A stretch of 64,000 bases of DNA from Pyrrhosoma nymphula (Eukaryota; Arthropoda; Insecta; Odonata; Coenagrionidae). The stretch covers positions 48,521,559 to 48,585,558 of the forward strand of contig OY754332.1 of NCBI GenBank assembly GCA_963573305.1, given 5' to 3'. The notes under the pieces were generated by a model that was not told the origin of the DNA, did not search any database, and saw only the letters and a program-made list of their open reading frames with translations. Each line of letters starts with the position of its first letter. Position 1 is the stretch's first letter. The position numbers and the translations under genes were made by a program. Positions 34,987-46,429 of the stretch are shown piece by piece.

Positions 34987-37204
34987 ATATTTTTTTGTAG
35001 CACAGGGGTTTAGAAATAATTTAACCTCTGGAATAAAACTGTGGTTTCAGGAAATGTATTATATTATCACAAACTTAAGTTAAAATTCTATCGCCATTCG
35101 CCTCAGGAAAAATGACAGACCTGCTTCCATGCTGAATAATGTCCTCGGGTTGGTTGGGTAAGTGGGAGATGCGACCGATTAGTGATCATTTGCACCGTTA
35201 AGAAAGATGAGTAGGTTGGCGAGAGGAGAATTATTTGGGAAATGCAGAACGGATGGAGAGATACCTAGCGTCGGCGTTGCCTACTCCCATAAAAAGTCAC
35301 TAAGGACCTGGCCTAAAATGGCCGACAGTAGTTCGTTCCTTCCGACGCACAGAGAAGTGCAAGGGTTCAGCATTCCTCTTTGAAAACTTCCACCACTGCC
35401 GGATCGAACTCGAGTCACTCGAAATGGGAAGCTACTACGCTTGGTGTTGCACCAAGCCGAACCCCGTGGATTCCTCGAGGGGATTTCAACAGCCGCGAAA
35501 GTGTGACTCATCTAAAATATCGGAGTTTAGTGAAACATTTACTATAGGTACGCATTTTTAGGTCTTCTCACACCCCAACGACTGTAGCCATAATCTTTTT
35601 AAGTAGGTCTAGAAAAGTTGGTCCGGTGCCTCCATTAAATCACGAGCCGTAACTTTGTATTATCGATGAACGGAGATAATCCCGGCAACTACAGTAGAGA
35701 CAAAGTTAACCTATATATACCCATAGCATGCTTGATTACCATTTATATTTTCAAATAGTGGTGCAGGTGAGTACCAGTTTTTAGTCTCATTCGAATTCCT
35801 ACTTAGAACAACGCTAACATAAGTAAAACCTTCTTAATTTGGGATTAACTTGGAATCTATAAATACGGCCGTAAAAATTTATTATTTACGTAAAATGCTA
35901 TCGTAGCGCTTCCACATCGCCCTCATCTGGTTCAAATAAAACGTAAGGAGAGAAAAGTTTCACGCTTCCCTTAAGACGCATAATCTATAAGGGACAATAT
36001 GATCTTTTTAAATAAAACTTCCTTATACTCATAATCTAAACAGATCTACTATCTTTCCAAGCAGCTTTTCTTTGTTTCCTTCCGCAGTCTTTCACAAAAA
36101 TCAGTTACATTCGCTACAGTATGAAAGGATGTGCTGGAATGGATTATATTAATGATGAGTGCCTTAAGTTTACGAACGCAGAGTAAGGCATTACATTCGG
36201 TGCATAACAATTGAATGGCTAAGGCCGGGTTCCAATTCATGTATACCCCCTTGTTGTAGGGATACCATGTACTACATTCAGTGCAAACCTGGGCCATACT
36301 TGCAAAGTGGAATGGACAACTAGCGCTTGTACGTAGATGCGGTAGACAATTAAGTCAAAGAAATAAGTGATAGCAGCCGTCATCTTAACATATCTTGTTA
36401 AAATGCTTAGAAATGAAATTTTACCAGTAAAGGAAAGTTTATTAGGAGAAGCAGGGGCATTATAAGAGCTCTGAAACTTAATAAAGACAGATTCATTAGC
36501 ATATGCATTCAAATTTGCCGTCACTATCTCTCACGAAGTTCGCGACCCTTGCCATAGCGGACGCCATGATGAATTAATATCTACGACTGACACGGCTCGT
36601 AAGTAAGATTTTTATCTTACTAACCCGTACCATCCCTTTCGTAGTCGTGAAGTTGGTCTAAAGGGTGCAATTGTGACGTAAATTCCTGAATATGGGGAAC
36701 ATTAAGTACTGCTAGTGTGCCTTAACGTGGATTGGAACACAGCCTAAGGTAAAATACCGGAACCGACAAGAGCGTAAATAAGTTAATTCTTTCTCGTTCT
36801 AATGATCCTTGAAAGAAACGAGCACCAAGATATTCAGAAAAATTCTTCACAATACAAGGATGCAATCACGGCACATAAAGATCAAAGGTCGATTTTTCAG
36901 AACAGCGTCGTTTACTTACTACCGCTGGCATTATGAATCTAGCATAAAACATTATTTAGGTATATGAACGACATTTTTTTCCAAATTTTGCAGAAGTATA
37001 CCAGGTGGATTCTTACACCGACTCATTTCATCCCCCCAAAACAGCACTTAAAATATCTAAGGACCAATTATCAGTATTAATTTTTAAAGAGAGCATTGTT
37101 CGGCCATATCCCCTGAGTAGGGACAACGGATTAACTTAATAAAGCATTGTTGGGCCTAAATTCCTCGTGGATCCGAACGGCCAATGGGTCAAACATGGAA
37201 AAAT
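34987..37204. other. Unassigned sequence with a possible SINE piece
   Basis: On the minus strand at about 35500-35281 a B-box-like GAGTTCGATCCG (35413-35402) follows 'CTTCCCATTTCGAGTGACTC', reminiscent of a tRNA-derived SINE, but no A box is evident. The palindrome GCTTGGTGTTGCACCAAGC lies at about 35440. Minus-strand frames at 36049-36524 have no domain. Confidence 0.35.
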
Positions 37205-37745
37205 TGCCATACTGACCTCATTATTATTATCGTAATCAGTTACAATTTGGCAAATGGCCAGGTGGTAACATGCACATCCCAAAAAAAAAGAAAAACACAA
37301 CATGTCCACAAAGTCACATATAAACTAGACAGTGAACAAAATTTAAAATTCAATTGAAATTTCGAAAACACTAAATCAATTTTTTCAGCTTTTTCTTGAA
37401 TATTTTCACATTACCCGGAAAAGGCTCAAATAACTCTGCAGGCAAGCTGTTCCAATATACAATTGTTTATTGAGGTAGGAAATTTTTTTAGCATTAGTCC
37501 TCTGCGCCCGGCATTTAATTTTCAACTGATGATCGTTCCATCCAATGAAATTAGGTTTTCCCACTTTATTAATAGTTCTCTCCATGCTTTATCCCCTTTG
37601 TATACTTTAAACATACCGCAGAGTCGGTTTATTTTTCTCCTACTTTCTAAAGATTCCCATCCCAGCGTTTTTAACATTTCTGTTACGCTCTCTGTCCTCC
37701 TATGCCTACCCAAAACGTATCGAGCCCCTTTCCTGCAACATGGCT
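37205..37745 (-). mobile_element. LINE RT C-terminus and 3' end
   Basis: The minus-strand frame from about 37740 reads R-K-G-A-R-Y-V-L-G-R-H-R-R-T-E-S-V-T-E-M, then LGWESLESRRKINRLCGMFK, then G-D-K-A-W-R-E-L. The later W-N-S-L-P-A-E-L-F block near 37440 is followed by F-K-K-K-L-K-K-L-I and a stop. The 3' UTR ends in a GATAATAATAATGA tail at about 37210. These are the conserved final blocks of a LINE frame, distinct from the 3765/20395 family. It is 5'-truncated, and one stop separates the blocks. Confidence 0.8.
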
Positions 37746-38159
37746 ATGCACATGGATACATCAATTAAAAGGATTATAAGGTAGTGCGGCAACATTAACC
37801 CTCTACTTTCCACGAGGACGAATTTGTCCATTACTTCGCAACCACCAATATATTAAGTTTACTCGCATTTATTCCCAAATGAACTATCTTTTCCGGTTGC
37901 GGGTCATAAAAAATGACCAAAATGTTTTGCCCAATAACTTACTAGGCCAAAAAAATACCCTACCAAGACTAATATCATTAAAAAGAACAATAAACTTGCT
38001 CGAACTTTTTAACCAGTAGAGGGTTATTTATGAATTGTAATGCAATTACGTAACTTTTAGCTACAAATAAAGCAATAACGTTGGCCCCTGCTCTAAAGGC
38101 CGCTACCGTCGTATTCTATCCCAGGCACTCTCGTCGGAAGGATTTCTTTCCGTAAAAAA
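37746..38159. other. Unassigned sequence
   Basis: AT-rich, with no feature recognised. Confidence 0.4.
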
Positions 38160-38945
38160 AATGAAAAGAAAATTCCTTCGCCTGCACCATGCATGGCATA
38201 CGCTCTTGAATGGACGCCGCGTTTTTGCATATGGCGCCCATGCTTCGCGGCGGCTCATTCCCAGTCGGAATGCGTTCCGCGACACCAGCTTCGGACTTAG
38301 GCCGCCGTCAGCGGGCGTCCAATGGGGCCCCTGCTCTCCTCAACACGACCCCCTCCCCCCTCCCAACCCGCCACCGTGTGACACCTGCACGAACCAGCGC
38401 AGCCGGGCGTGGAGAGCGCGGAGCAAGGACCCTGACGGCCCCCATTCACTGGCACTTCCGGGAGGAGACCCCCCCTCCTTCCCCCTACACCACCACTGTC
38501 ACTCCCCCCTCACCGACGACACTTCCGGCGGCGATATGGACGCAATAGCCGCGCAGGGTCCTCGCGCCCGGCCCCTCACCCTACCGGGAGACTGTGAGAA
38601 CCCACGCCCCTCACCCCCTCTGGCGATGTCCATTCTTTCGCACCTCCGCCCCCGGTTGGGGCCCCGCCCATGCCCCCCCGCCTCCGCGACACCTCGCCGC
38701 TGGAACGACAAACGAGCCCATTGCGAGCCCTCTAAGGTCAATAGGTTCAGTGGCCTACAGATCGCTGGGAATGCCCCAGGCGGGCGTCACTCGTGGGAAA
38801 GGGACGGGCGTCGAGGGCGCCCGCGGAGGACGCGCCCACGGAGGACGGGCCGCTGGTCGCCGCCCGCGGCCCTTCCCGCAAATCGAATGCAGGGTCGTCG
38901 CATCTTCGGTCGCGTCCGATAGAGGTCCTATTAGACGCAATATAG
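38160..38945. other. GC-rich block with overlapping open frames
   Basis: About 800 bp of strongly GC- and CpG-rich sequence stands out from the AT-rich surroundings. Open frames on both strands (253 codons at 38161-38922 plus; others at 38210-38548, 38594-39004 and 38499-38741) give Pro/Arg/Gly-rich products without domains, so base composition explains them. It could be a CpG island at a promoter or an old GC-rich insertion. It ends where the foldback element begins. Confidence 0.45.
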
Positions 38946-38961
38946 CACCTCTAGCGTCTCA

Positions 38962-40026
38962 TAAAGCGCTTGATTGGAAAGTACGGTCAACTTTGCGCAT
39001 CTAGCCATCGTTGGCCTTTCATTACATGGGAGAGATAGGGACTAAACATGTTTTCACGAGATAAAAATTAATTAACTATGTTTCATCGAATTTGAGCCAT
39101 GATAACTTGTGAATGATTAAATTGCCTATAATACCACATCATTTTCATATCAAGTTTATCCTCCAAAATGCGGGAGTCCAGTATAATACGAGCCCAGCAG
39201 ACGCCTCAAACGGCAGCAGACGACGTCGTCTGCAATATAAGTGGAACGTCGCGATATTTTCCTCGCTCGTAAATTGACTTCTCGTTGATAACTGGCGGAA
39301 TGGCATTTTTAAATATTATAATACTACCTAAATATTAGCTTACTTGTCAATTAGGTATCAAAATCGACTAGGTATAGAATATTTCTCTGCAATAGGAGTA
39401 AAACGTCAAGTCAATTCCTCGACCATGAAGTGAATCCCCATAGAGAGCAGACGGTGACCAACCTTGTATTGTCACTGGAATCTTAATCATTGTGCATAAT
39501 GGTCAGTGCCTCAGTTAAACATGGAGTGCTGATCGTGGAAATCCTGTCAAAATGCTCACTTGACTTGACAATGACACTGCAGAACATAAATTAGATAGTA
39601 GATCGTATTAATACGATCGTATTAAAATACCATTCCGCCAGTTATCAACGAGAAGTCACTTTACGAGCGGGGAAAATATCGCGACGTTCCACTTATATTG
39701 CAGACGACGTCGTCTGCTGCCGTTTGAGGCGTCTGCTGGGCTCGTATTATACTGGACTCCCGCATTTTGGAGGATTAACTTGATATGAAAATGATGTGGT
39801 ATTATAGGCAATTTAATCATTCACAAGTTATCATGGCTCAAATTCGATGAAACATAGTTAATTAATTTTTATCTCGTGAAAACATGTTTAGTCCCTATCT
39901 CTCCCATGTAAAGAAAGGCCTACGATGGCTAGATGCGCAAGGAACATGTAGGGAACCAATCAGAAGCCTCGATTGTCGGCATTTGCCGAGATCAAACGTT
40001 GACCGTACTTTCCTATCAAGAGCTTT
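38962..40026. mobile_element. 1.07-kb foldback element with near-identical arms
   Basis: The left arm (38962-39313) and the right arm (39622-40026) are reverse complements with only a handful of differences over about 300 bp. The left arm lacks a roughly 53-bp block present in the right arm (about 39948-40000). Shared landmarks are GATAGGGACTAAACATG, GGAGTCCAGTATAATACGAG, the perfect palindrome GCAGACGACGTCGTCTGC and ATAACTGGCGGAATGG. The 308-bp centre is single-copy. There is no coding capacity and no clear target duplication. The close identity suggests recent formation or gene conversion. Confidence 0.85.
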
Positions 40027-40394
40027 AGCGTCTCACGCTGCGCAGCGCCGCCAACCTGCCAGCGTTAAACTTCTGTATTAGGGTACGGAACAAATACAAT
40101 CCTAATACAGAACTAGCCTGCGTGCATTCACACTAATTCATTGTAGTGCCCCGTTTAGATTACTAGTGTTGAATGATGGTTAACATAGCGGCTCTTACTT
40201 GCGTTCACACGATTTTCAGTTTACCACAGGGAGGTTGGATTATACGGTTGGATGTTGGATATGTTTTCATTTCAACCTTCATTTACATTCCAACCTCCTT
40301 GGTTTGCCGTAGTAAAAATGGTGGTGATATCTGGTGAAGAGTAAGGATTCACTATAAAAACAGCTGAAAAATATAAGCGCCTGCAGCATTACTG
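40027..40394. other. Unassigned sequence
   Basis: No feature certain. The text 'GTGCCCCGTTTA' near 40147 and 'GTGAACGGGGCA' near 41975 look like ends of further MITEs, but I could not pair them confidently. Confidence 0.3.
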
Positions 40395-41728
40395 AACAGT
40401 AATCAAATTAAATAGATGTGTGGAATGTTAATTTAATCAATGCATCCTCCTGTGAATGCAATGAGGGCAATTCACGGAATAATGTAAAAAAATTAGATGA
40501 AGACTTAAGATTCTTAAATAAGTGGTTTAGCTACAATAGGTTGACTTTGAGTGAGGAAAACAAATATTTAATATATGATTTATGTAACAGATATAAGTTA
40601 AATTGGGAATTAGTACTTCACACTGCAGAGTGTACTGTTGTAAACTGTGAAAAGTGTTGTTATTGAACGTGTAACTCGCTTCAGATACCTACCTTGGGGT
40701 TCATTTGGACCACGCGCTTAAGTGGAATGAGCAAATAGACGGTGCAGCTTCGGTTCTGAGACAATGTCTGATCAATTTATTTTTTCTACGTAACAAATGT
40801 TCAACACCCTTTCTAAAGGCCGTTTTACACGGGGCACGAAATTGCACAACTTCAAACTGCATTTTTTTCTCAATCGGGCGTGCAATCATTTTCGAATTAG
40901 AGCAGGGGCTATTTGGCCATCTCACGTTCGTGCATTCGCGCATGCGTTCTTGCAATTCACGGCTTTACACGATGCAATTTGAATTGCACGTTCATACGTA
41001 CATGAGATTGTGCAATTACGTGCCCCGTGTAAAACGGGCTTAAGAAAATATGCCACGCACTTGTTAATTCAAAATTAAGCTATGGAATCGTTTGCGTATG
41101 AGTTCACAATCAAACCTGTTGTGATCCTCCAGAAAAGAATAATAAGAACAATTACTTTTAAAAATCGATTTCATCACAGTCTGCCACTTTTTCGCGACCT
41201 GAAAATTTTGCCTTTACGCTATTTATTTGTATATAAGTATTGAAAATTGTTTACATGCGGAGTGGTAATTTTCTTGGCATAGTGACAAGACAATACAAAT
41301 GGAACTTTCGTATTCAATCCAATGTTTTGCCCCCGAGGCCATGTATTACCACATTACAGATAAGTTTATTTTGCACCAAAAATCTTTAACCTACTTCCAC
41401 AGCATGTAATCATGGAAAAAAGGTTATGTTTTTTTTAAGACAAGTCATAATATTTGTCTTCAAATTGGATGATATTGAAATAATTTTCAATAGTTCTCAT
41501 GAAATTGTTGCTTTAACAAGAAACAGCTTTATGAATAGTGATATTGTGTAGTGTAGCACTGATGTCAACTTGGTACATATATTCCTTTTTGTTAATTTTC
41601 TATTTTGCACGGTAACTTTTGATTCCCCCCATACAGGTTCTTTGGGGTAACCTAAAGCTTCCACCCATTGTTTAAAATGTGATGAAAAATACTGTACAAA
41701 AAGGAAGCAATAAATTATTATTATTAAT
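40395..41728 (+). mobile_element. LINE RT C-terminal half and 3' end, split by a MITE
   Basis: The frame at 40418 encodes L-D-E-D-L-R-F-L-N-K-W-F-S-Y-N-R-L-T-L-S. After a frameshift come F-R-Y-L-G-V-H-L-D-H-A-L-K-W-N and S-V-L-R-Q-C-L-I-N-L-F-F-L-R-N-K-C. Past the MITE it continues with C-H-A-L-V-N-S-K-L-S-Y-G-I, then ILQKRIIRTITF, F-R-D-L-K-I-L-P-L-R-Y-L and Y-K-V-L-K. These blocks follow the RT thumb and C-terminal region of LINEs of the CR1/L2/Jockey type. The 3' UTR ends AATAAATTATTATTATTA at about 41728, an ATT-type tail. Stops and frameshifts show an inactive copy. A relative lies on the minus strand at 43440-44190. Confidence 0.8.
40817..41040. mobile_element. 224-bp PIF/Harbinger-type MITE with TAA duplication
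   Basis: The terminal inverted repeats start AGGCCGTTTTACACGGGGCA at the left; the right end reads AGCCCGTTTTACACGGGGCA on the minus strand, followed by CG and an AATTGCAC pairing. The flanks are TAA on both sides (40814-40816 and 41041-41043), the 3-bp duplication typical of PIF/Harbinger elements. Removing the element and one TAA rejoins the LINE frame exactly across the site, which confirms the boundaries. Confidence 0.9.
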
Positions 41729-42105
41729 TGCTGGCTATATTGGTCCAGGCGAACTTCATATACTCCGTCAGAGTAATGTTGCCGTCCTGCTCGACCCTCC
41801 ATTTTCTTAACACGCATTTCATCCACGATTTCAACTAATTTGCGTCCACGCGCTTTTCACATGCCGGCAACCAGCGTCGACCCTAGCGTGGTAAACAATC
41901 TTACTAGGGTTGGCGATAACTCGAGTTCACACGACGAAATGCTTACTAGCATTCGAGTTACTAGGGTAGAAATGTGAACGGGGCATAACTCTATGCTGCG
42001 CTCTCCAGGAATCGGGACAAACAAGAGAAAAGTGTCGACTTATTTGGAGCGAAATAAGAACTCCCACATTTCTGTGACGTCTCGAAACTTTCTAAACGCT
42101 TTCAA
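41729..42105. other. Unassigned sequence
   Basis: No gene recognised. The repeated CTAGGGT and 'CGAGTTACTAGGG' motifs at 41880-41970 suggest a fragment of another inverted-repeat element. Confidence 0.3.
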
Positions 42106-42648
42106 GGTAGTTTGAGCGAGATGTTTCCCTAGTCATAATGGAGACCATATTCGAATTTTATATTTTAATTTCGTTGTCTGTAATAAGTGTGAAATAGGTA
42201 TCGTAATATTAATGGTGCAAAAATATAGTTATATACCACAAACATTCTCCGTAATTTAATAAATACATCTAATAAGTTTTTGACTTAACTCATTTTTTCG
42301 CGTCGAACGCTAAAAAGCCTTCAGAACAGGTTTTTTTGCAATTCCGTAAAAATTACTGCGGTGAGTAATAGATTAATTTTTATGAACAGTTGATAAAACA
42401 TACAAACTACACACCCTTAGTTTTTTTTGACTAAATTTGGGTGTTATAAATTTTTTTTTAATTTTCTCAATATTCTCTCCCTGGAGCGCACAGCCGTAAT
42501 CTATCCCATGTAAAACAGATAGCATTTTCAAGTAAATTGCTCGGTATGAAGTAAATATTTTGATATCACTGGAAAGATGACTTTCTTCTTTATGATAACG
42601 TCAAATTCATCAAATGCTTGGTGAAATGACATTTCGCTTTAACTACCT
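42106..42648. mobile_element. TTAA-flanked MITE, copy B (543 bp)
   Basis: The left end GGTAGTTTGAGCGA at 42106 and the right end, the complement of GGTAGTTAAAGCGA, at 42648 are flanked by TCAA (mutated) and TTAA. The interior aligns with copy A at 23073-23627 throughout, in the same orientation, with many substitutions and small indels, so both are old copies. It is non-coding. Confidence 0.85.
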
Positions 42649-43439
42649 TAAAAATTAAATAAGACTTAACTTTTCGTATTCATCAAAATGACACCTTTCC
42701 CTTCTCCACTGTGCTTGTAATATTTGATTACGACGGTTTATTTTTTCCGTTTTCCTCCCGAGACACCAAGTAACTAACTAGGTTTGTTGGCAGCGTTAGT
42801 ATATATTTGTACGATGGTTACCAACGCTCGTTCGCACGGCGTCTAGCGCTAACGATGGTATTGTACGTACCATGGGGTGCCGGCACACAGTCCCAAATGC
42901 GAATCTGGCGGTACAAAATTCAGTTTTTTCCTACTGTGTAAATAAAAGGTTTTTTAAATGGCAATAATGGTCACCGTCAGTCATTTTTGGGAATTGGCAT
43001 CAATTTGAAGATTGAAATGCCAAATAGTGGCATTGCTGCCACTACCAGTGTGCCTCCGCCGCCTGAATGAGTCGCTTCACCTCTCTCGCCAGCCGGCTCT
43101 GATTGTCATTCGCATGCTATGTTGATCACATGTGAAGTACCTTTTCTTGTCAGACGATGCTATCAGGTTTTGAATTAAACAAGAATAGTACTATTGAGAA
43201 CTGAATTTTAATACGATTGGAATTAGATAATCAATGACCATATCTTAATATGCAAACAGATGACATTTAACAGATTTTCAATATTATTGCTAATTGTGCG
43301 AAAATGAATTAATTACGGTCACTTTCAGAATCTCTTTCGCTATATCCCTCCACGAAGAATTCTTTTGAGTCATCTGTGGGGAGAATAAGCTTCTGAGCAT
43401 CACTACATAGGCTACTAATCTTTTTCTTCGGCAGCTCGC
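42649..43439. other. Unassigned sequence
   Basis: No gene or named repeat recognised. Confidence 0.4.
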
Positions 43440-44190
43440 TAATAATAATAATATTTTAATTGCTTCCAGTCAAAAGATACAAAGTACAACATTATTAAGT
43501 GAAGCAAGTTTGGTAGCCCGTAAGGTGCACCTGTTGTGGGGCTACCATCAGTTAAGCCAGGCAATATAAGCAAATTTAGAACAATCAAGCAGATACAGTG
43601 AAGTACACAAATCCTACCAAAAGAAATGCTCTGTGCAAGGAACAACAGAAAAGACAAACTGACAACGCTCATCATACACACAAACATACATATAAAGCAC
43701 AATACACTCATACGCATTTATTCATACATGAACGACAATATATATGCAGTACAATACGCATAAATGTGTGATTATGTGTATCTTATAGAGTCAGTCATAT
43801 AATTTTGAGGATACATTAAGAAGCGTTAACAAGTTAAATCTATACAATCACTTTCTATTTAACATTAGACTTATTACATGTAAATCACAAAATAAAAGTT
43901 CAATGTTGCTAATGGTAAGTAACCAATTTTGTACTTCCCTCAAAAATTTCCCGGGGTTTTTTTTCTTTTTTAACACAATCAGGAAGAAAGTTAAATACTT
44001 TTGGCTGGATGTAAATAAAACATCTTTATCGTTATGTTCGGTTTGGGCATTGATAATTCATTTTTCCCGCGTAAATTAAAAGAATAATCCTTTGGTAGTA
44101 GATTAGCAACATTTTCACTTCTTATGTAAAAGTTTTTTAGAACTTTGTAAAAATACAAGTAACGAACAGCTAAGTGACGTGATCAAGTGA
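43440..44190 (-). mobile_element. LINE C-terminus and 3' UTR
   Basis: On the minus strand from about 44185: Y-L-Y-F-Y-K-V-L-K-N-F-Y-I-R-S-E-N-V-A-N, then K-D-Y-S-F-N-L-R. This matches the Y-L-F-V-Y-K-V-L-K-I-V-Y-M-R-S-G-N block of the LINE at 40395-41728. A long non-coding 3' part follows and ends TAAAATATTATTATTATTAG at about 43441, the same ATT-type tail. The open frame at 43439-43717 on this strand is 3' UTR, not protein. Confidence 0.7.
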
Positions 44191-44668
44191 TCTGACGAAA
44201 CCAGCATGCGCTGTAAATCCTCATTAGTTGCGGATTCGGAGATCTTTCTAGTGTTGTTTTCCCGATATTCTCTGCGATCTTTATTTCGTGATTCCTGGAA
44301 CTCCTCAAAATAACACCTTCGTGATTTTATTTCAATTTACAAAATGATAAATCTCATTTCGCGAGAGATTAATTAGACTTAGGGCTCTGGAGTGACCTTC
44401 TGGCTATTTCTTTCCGCCTATGATGGAAAGAGAGTGGAATGGACGTGTGCAAGCAACTTGAAATTTTTACCTCCACCAGAAAAATGTCAACTCAGCAAAT
44501 GACAACTGCGACTTCCCACTATGTGTCGAAACCATATTTGGTTGCCGTTAAAAGTGCAGAAATTTACCAGTGTTTTCTAACCTGAAAGACAAGCATGAAG
44601 CGTCTTCATTGTCTCAGCTTTAATGTCATACACCAGCTGTTCCATCGTAGGTTTCCGCGGCGTTGAAG
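44191..44668. other. Unassigned sequence
   Basis: No feature recognised. Confidence 0.4.
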
Positions 44669-44861
44669 TGAATGTTCCTGCATTACCGGGTGTCCACCGC
44701 GTAAGTTGTTTTGTTCAAAACAGTTTCGCTGGTATCCCAATAGGCGTCTTCAGGTCCAAGGAACTTCCACCTAAAGACGCCCGTCGGAATACGGTCAAAA
44801 CTGTCGTCAGCAAAAAAAATTACGCGGTGGACACCAGAAGAGCATAAACATTAACATTCAC
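44669..44861. mobile_element. 193-bp MITE-like element with hammerhead-like core
   Basis: The ends form inverted repeats of about 37 bp, GTGAATGTT..GGTGTCCACCGCGTAA at the left and its complement at the right. On the minus strand at 44753-44723 the interior carries CTGAAGACGCC..CAGCGAAAC, a 31-nt CTGAAGA-to-GAAAC core of the same length and spacing as that at 57293-57263. It is non-coding; the open frame at 44623-44847 crosses it and is not credible. Confidence 0.6.
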
Positions 44862-45752
44862 TAGCTCTCTCTACTTCGCTCATCATTGTGAATGTTAAGA
44901 AAAATTGAGGGGCAAAATATACAGAGGTCAATAGAGGAATTTAGACAGTAATCAGGGCCTTGCAAAGCATACCTTAAGTGGCTTGTGGAGAATCTTGGAT
45001 GGACGGGGACAATGCGTCCAGTTGCGGACTAAGCCAAGCTTTATTTTCTTCTTGGAAACTTGTCGAAATTCTACTGCAGTTTTTTTCAATTCTTATGCAC
45101 CTCGGAGAAAAATCTGTGTGCATATCTTTTTATATCCTGCATTTTCTCCTCATTCAACTCTTCCAAACCTATGCGTTTTTAAAGTGAGCATATAAATGAA
45201 GTATTTTTTTTATTATGAGTCGGTGTGACCCAAAGAGCAGAGTAAATGTACAGATCTAGTTTTCCAGTTGCGGAAATGCGGTTGGAAACCCGTGAAGAAT
45301 TTATTCAACTTTTTGGTTTCTCCCGCGACGCCAGCGCTTACCGCTGTGAGTTGACAGCATTAGGAACTTGGGAGTTACGGGCGTACCACAACGCTTTTGG
45401 GTTATTAGCTACTTTTTAAGTTACAAAAAATGAAATATCAATACTGGTGAGATGATAAATACACCTTTTATTCCTTAACTGCATCAGTGAAGTGCTGTAC
45501 CCTTACGTATTTCAGCAAATATCTTCCCTAGTAAATTTATCCCGATTGCTAATTTTCTTCCCTAACTTTTCAATATGCACGGTATAATTTCCGTAACGAG
45601 AAAATACACAATAATCGGGGCGATATTGAGAATAAATAGTCCCTTCCGCGATCTAACCCGTATATACAGATGTTAGATAAGTCTAGCAAATGGATTGAGA
45701 TGTCAACGTGCGAGTTGGTCCAAGGTAGCCGGTATTTGCACAAATCTATCTA
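44862..45752. other. Unassigned sequence
   Basis: No gene recognised. Two overlapping frames at 44978-45195 have no domain. Confidence 0.4.
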
Positions 45753-45967
45753 AGTGCGACATTCCACAGAGGAAAAATCATTCGCCTTGACTGGGATTCG
45801 AACCCGGATCCCTCGATTTCGTTACTGCCTACAACTATAAAAATCCACTGGGGAGAAGGACGCCTCGGTAGCTCATCTGGTTATAGCACTCGGCGCGAAA
45901 TCGAGGTATCCGGGTTTGAATCCCGGTCAAGGCGAATGATTTTTCCCCCTGTGGAATATCGCACTTA
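45753..45967. mobile_element. Palindrome with tRNA-like arms
   Basis: The arms of about 70 bp (45753-45821 and 45897-45966) are inverted copies of a sequence containing GGGTTTGAATCCCGG (B-box-like) and 'CAAGGCGAATGATTTTTCC'. On the plus strand the right half reads as a full tRNA-like fold: GCCTCGGTAGCTCATCTGG (A box), an anticodon-type stem CTCGG/TCGAG, a T arm and a closing TCAAGGC. Position 33 of the loop is G rather than U, so it is not a working tRNA. It looks like a tRNA-derived SINE head duplicated head-to-head, or a tRNA-derived MITE. Confidence 0.65.
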
Positions 45968-46429
45968 TGTGCACTTGCGGGTTACTCCGGAAAGGTTAAT
46001 ACCGTGGCTAGTCCCGGTACTCTCAAAATCAATTCTATCCTCCCTAGTTCACAGCACATAATCTCAATAAAAAGAATAATTCCATAAAAATGCACCCGAA
46101 GATGCCATTCAACTAATGTAACAATTTCAAGGTTGCCTTCGCAAAATGTATCCTATTCTCAGGCTTAATCCCGTTATTCTCGGGCTATTACTTTTTCTTC
46201 TACAGAATGCTGTATCTAAAATTGACAGTATGGGCATAAATTAATGTGCAACTGTTTTCTTTATTCCAGGTGTGGGCTGACATCCCAGGAATTAAATTAA
46301 TTTATCTAGTTGGTCTGACCATTTTGAATTTGGTGACATCTGTGAAAGGTAAGTATCGCAATACACATGCGTATTAAATAATTAATGTAGTGGATTAGTA
46401 TATTTCTATCATGCATATTTTTTATTGTT
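45968..46429. other. Unassigned sequence
   Basis: No feature recognised. Confidence 0.4.

Noticed and set aside
38161..38922. 253-residue protein in the GC-rich block
   Set aside because: Overlapping long frames occur on both strands, the product is Pro/Arg-rich low complexity, and no start context or splice sites support it.
40140..41980. Pairing of GTGCCCCGTTTA near 40147 with GTGAACGGGGCA near 41975 as one element
   Set aside because: The similarity is only about 10 bp and the enclosed sequence contains an independent LINE and MITE.
43439..43717. 92-residue minus-strand frame with membrane-like segments
   Set aside because: It lies in the 3' UTR of a LINE that ends in an ATT-type tail; the hydrophobic character follows from T-rich sequence.
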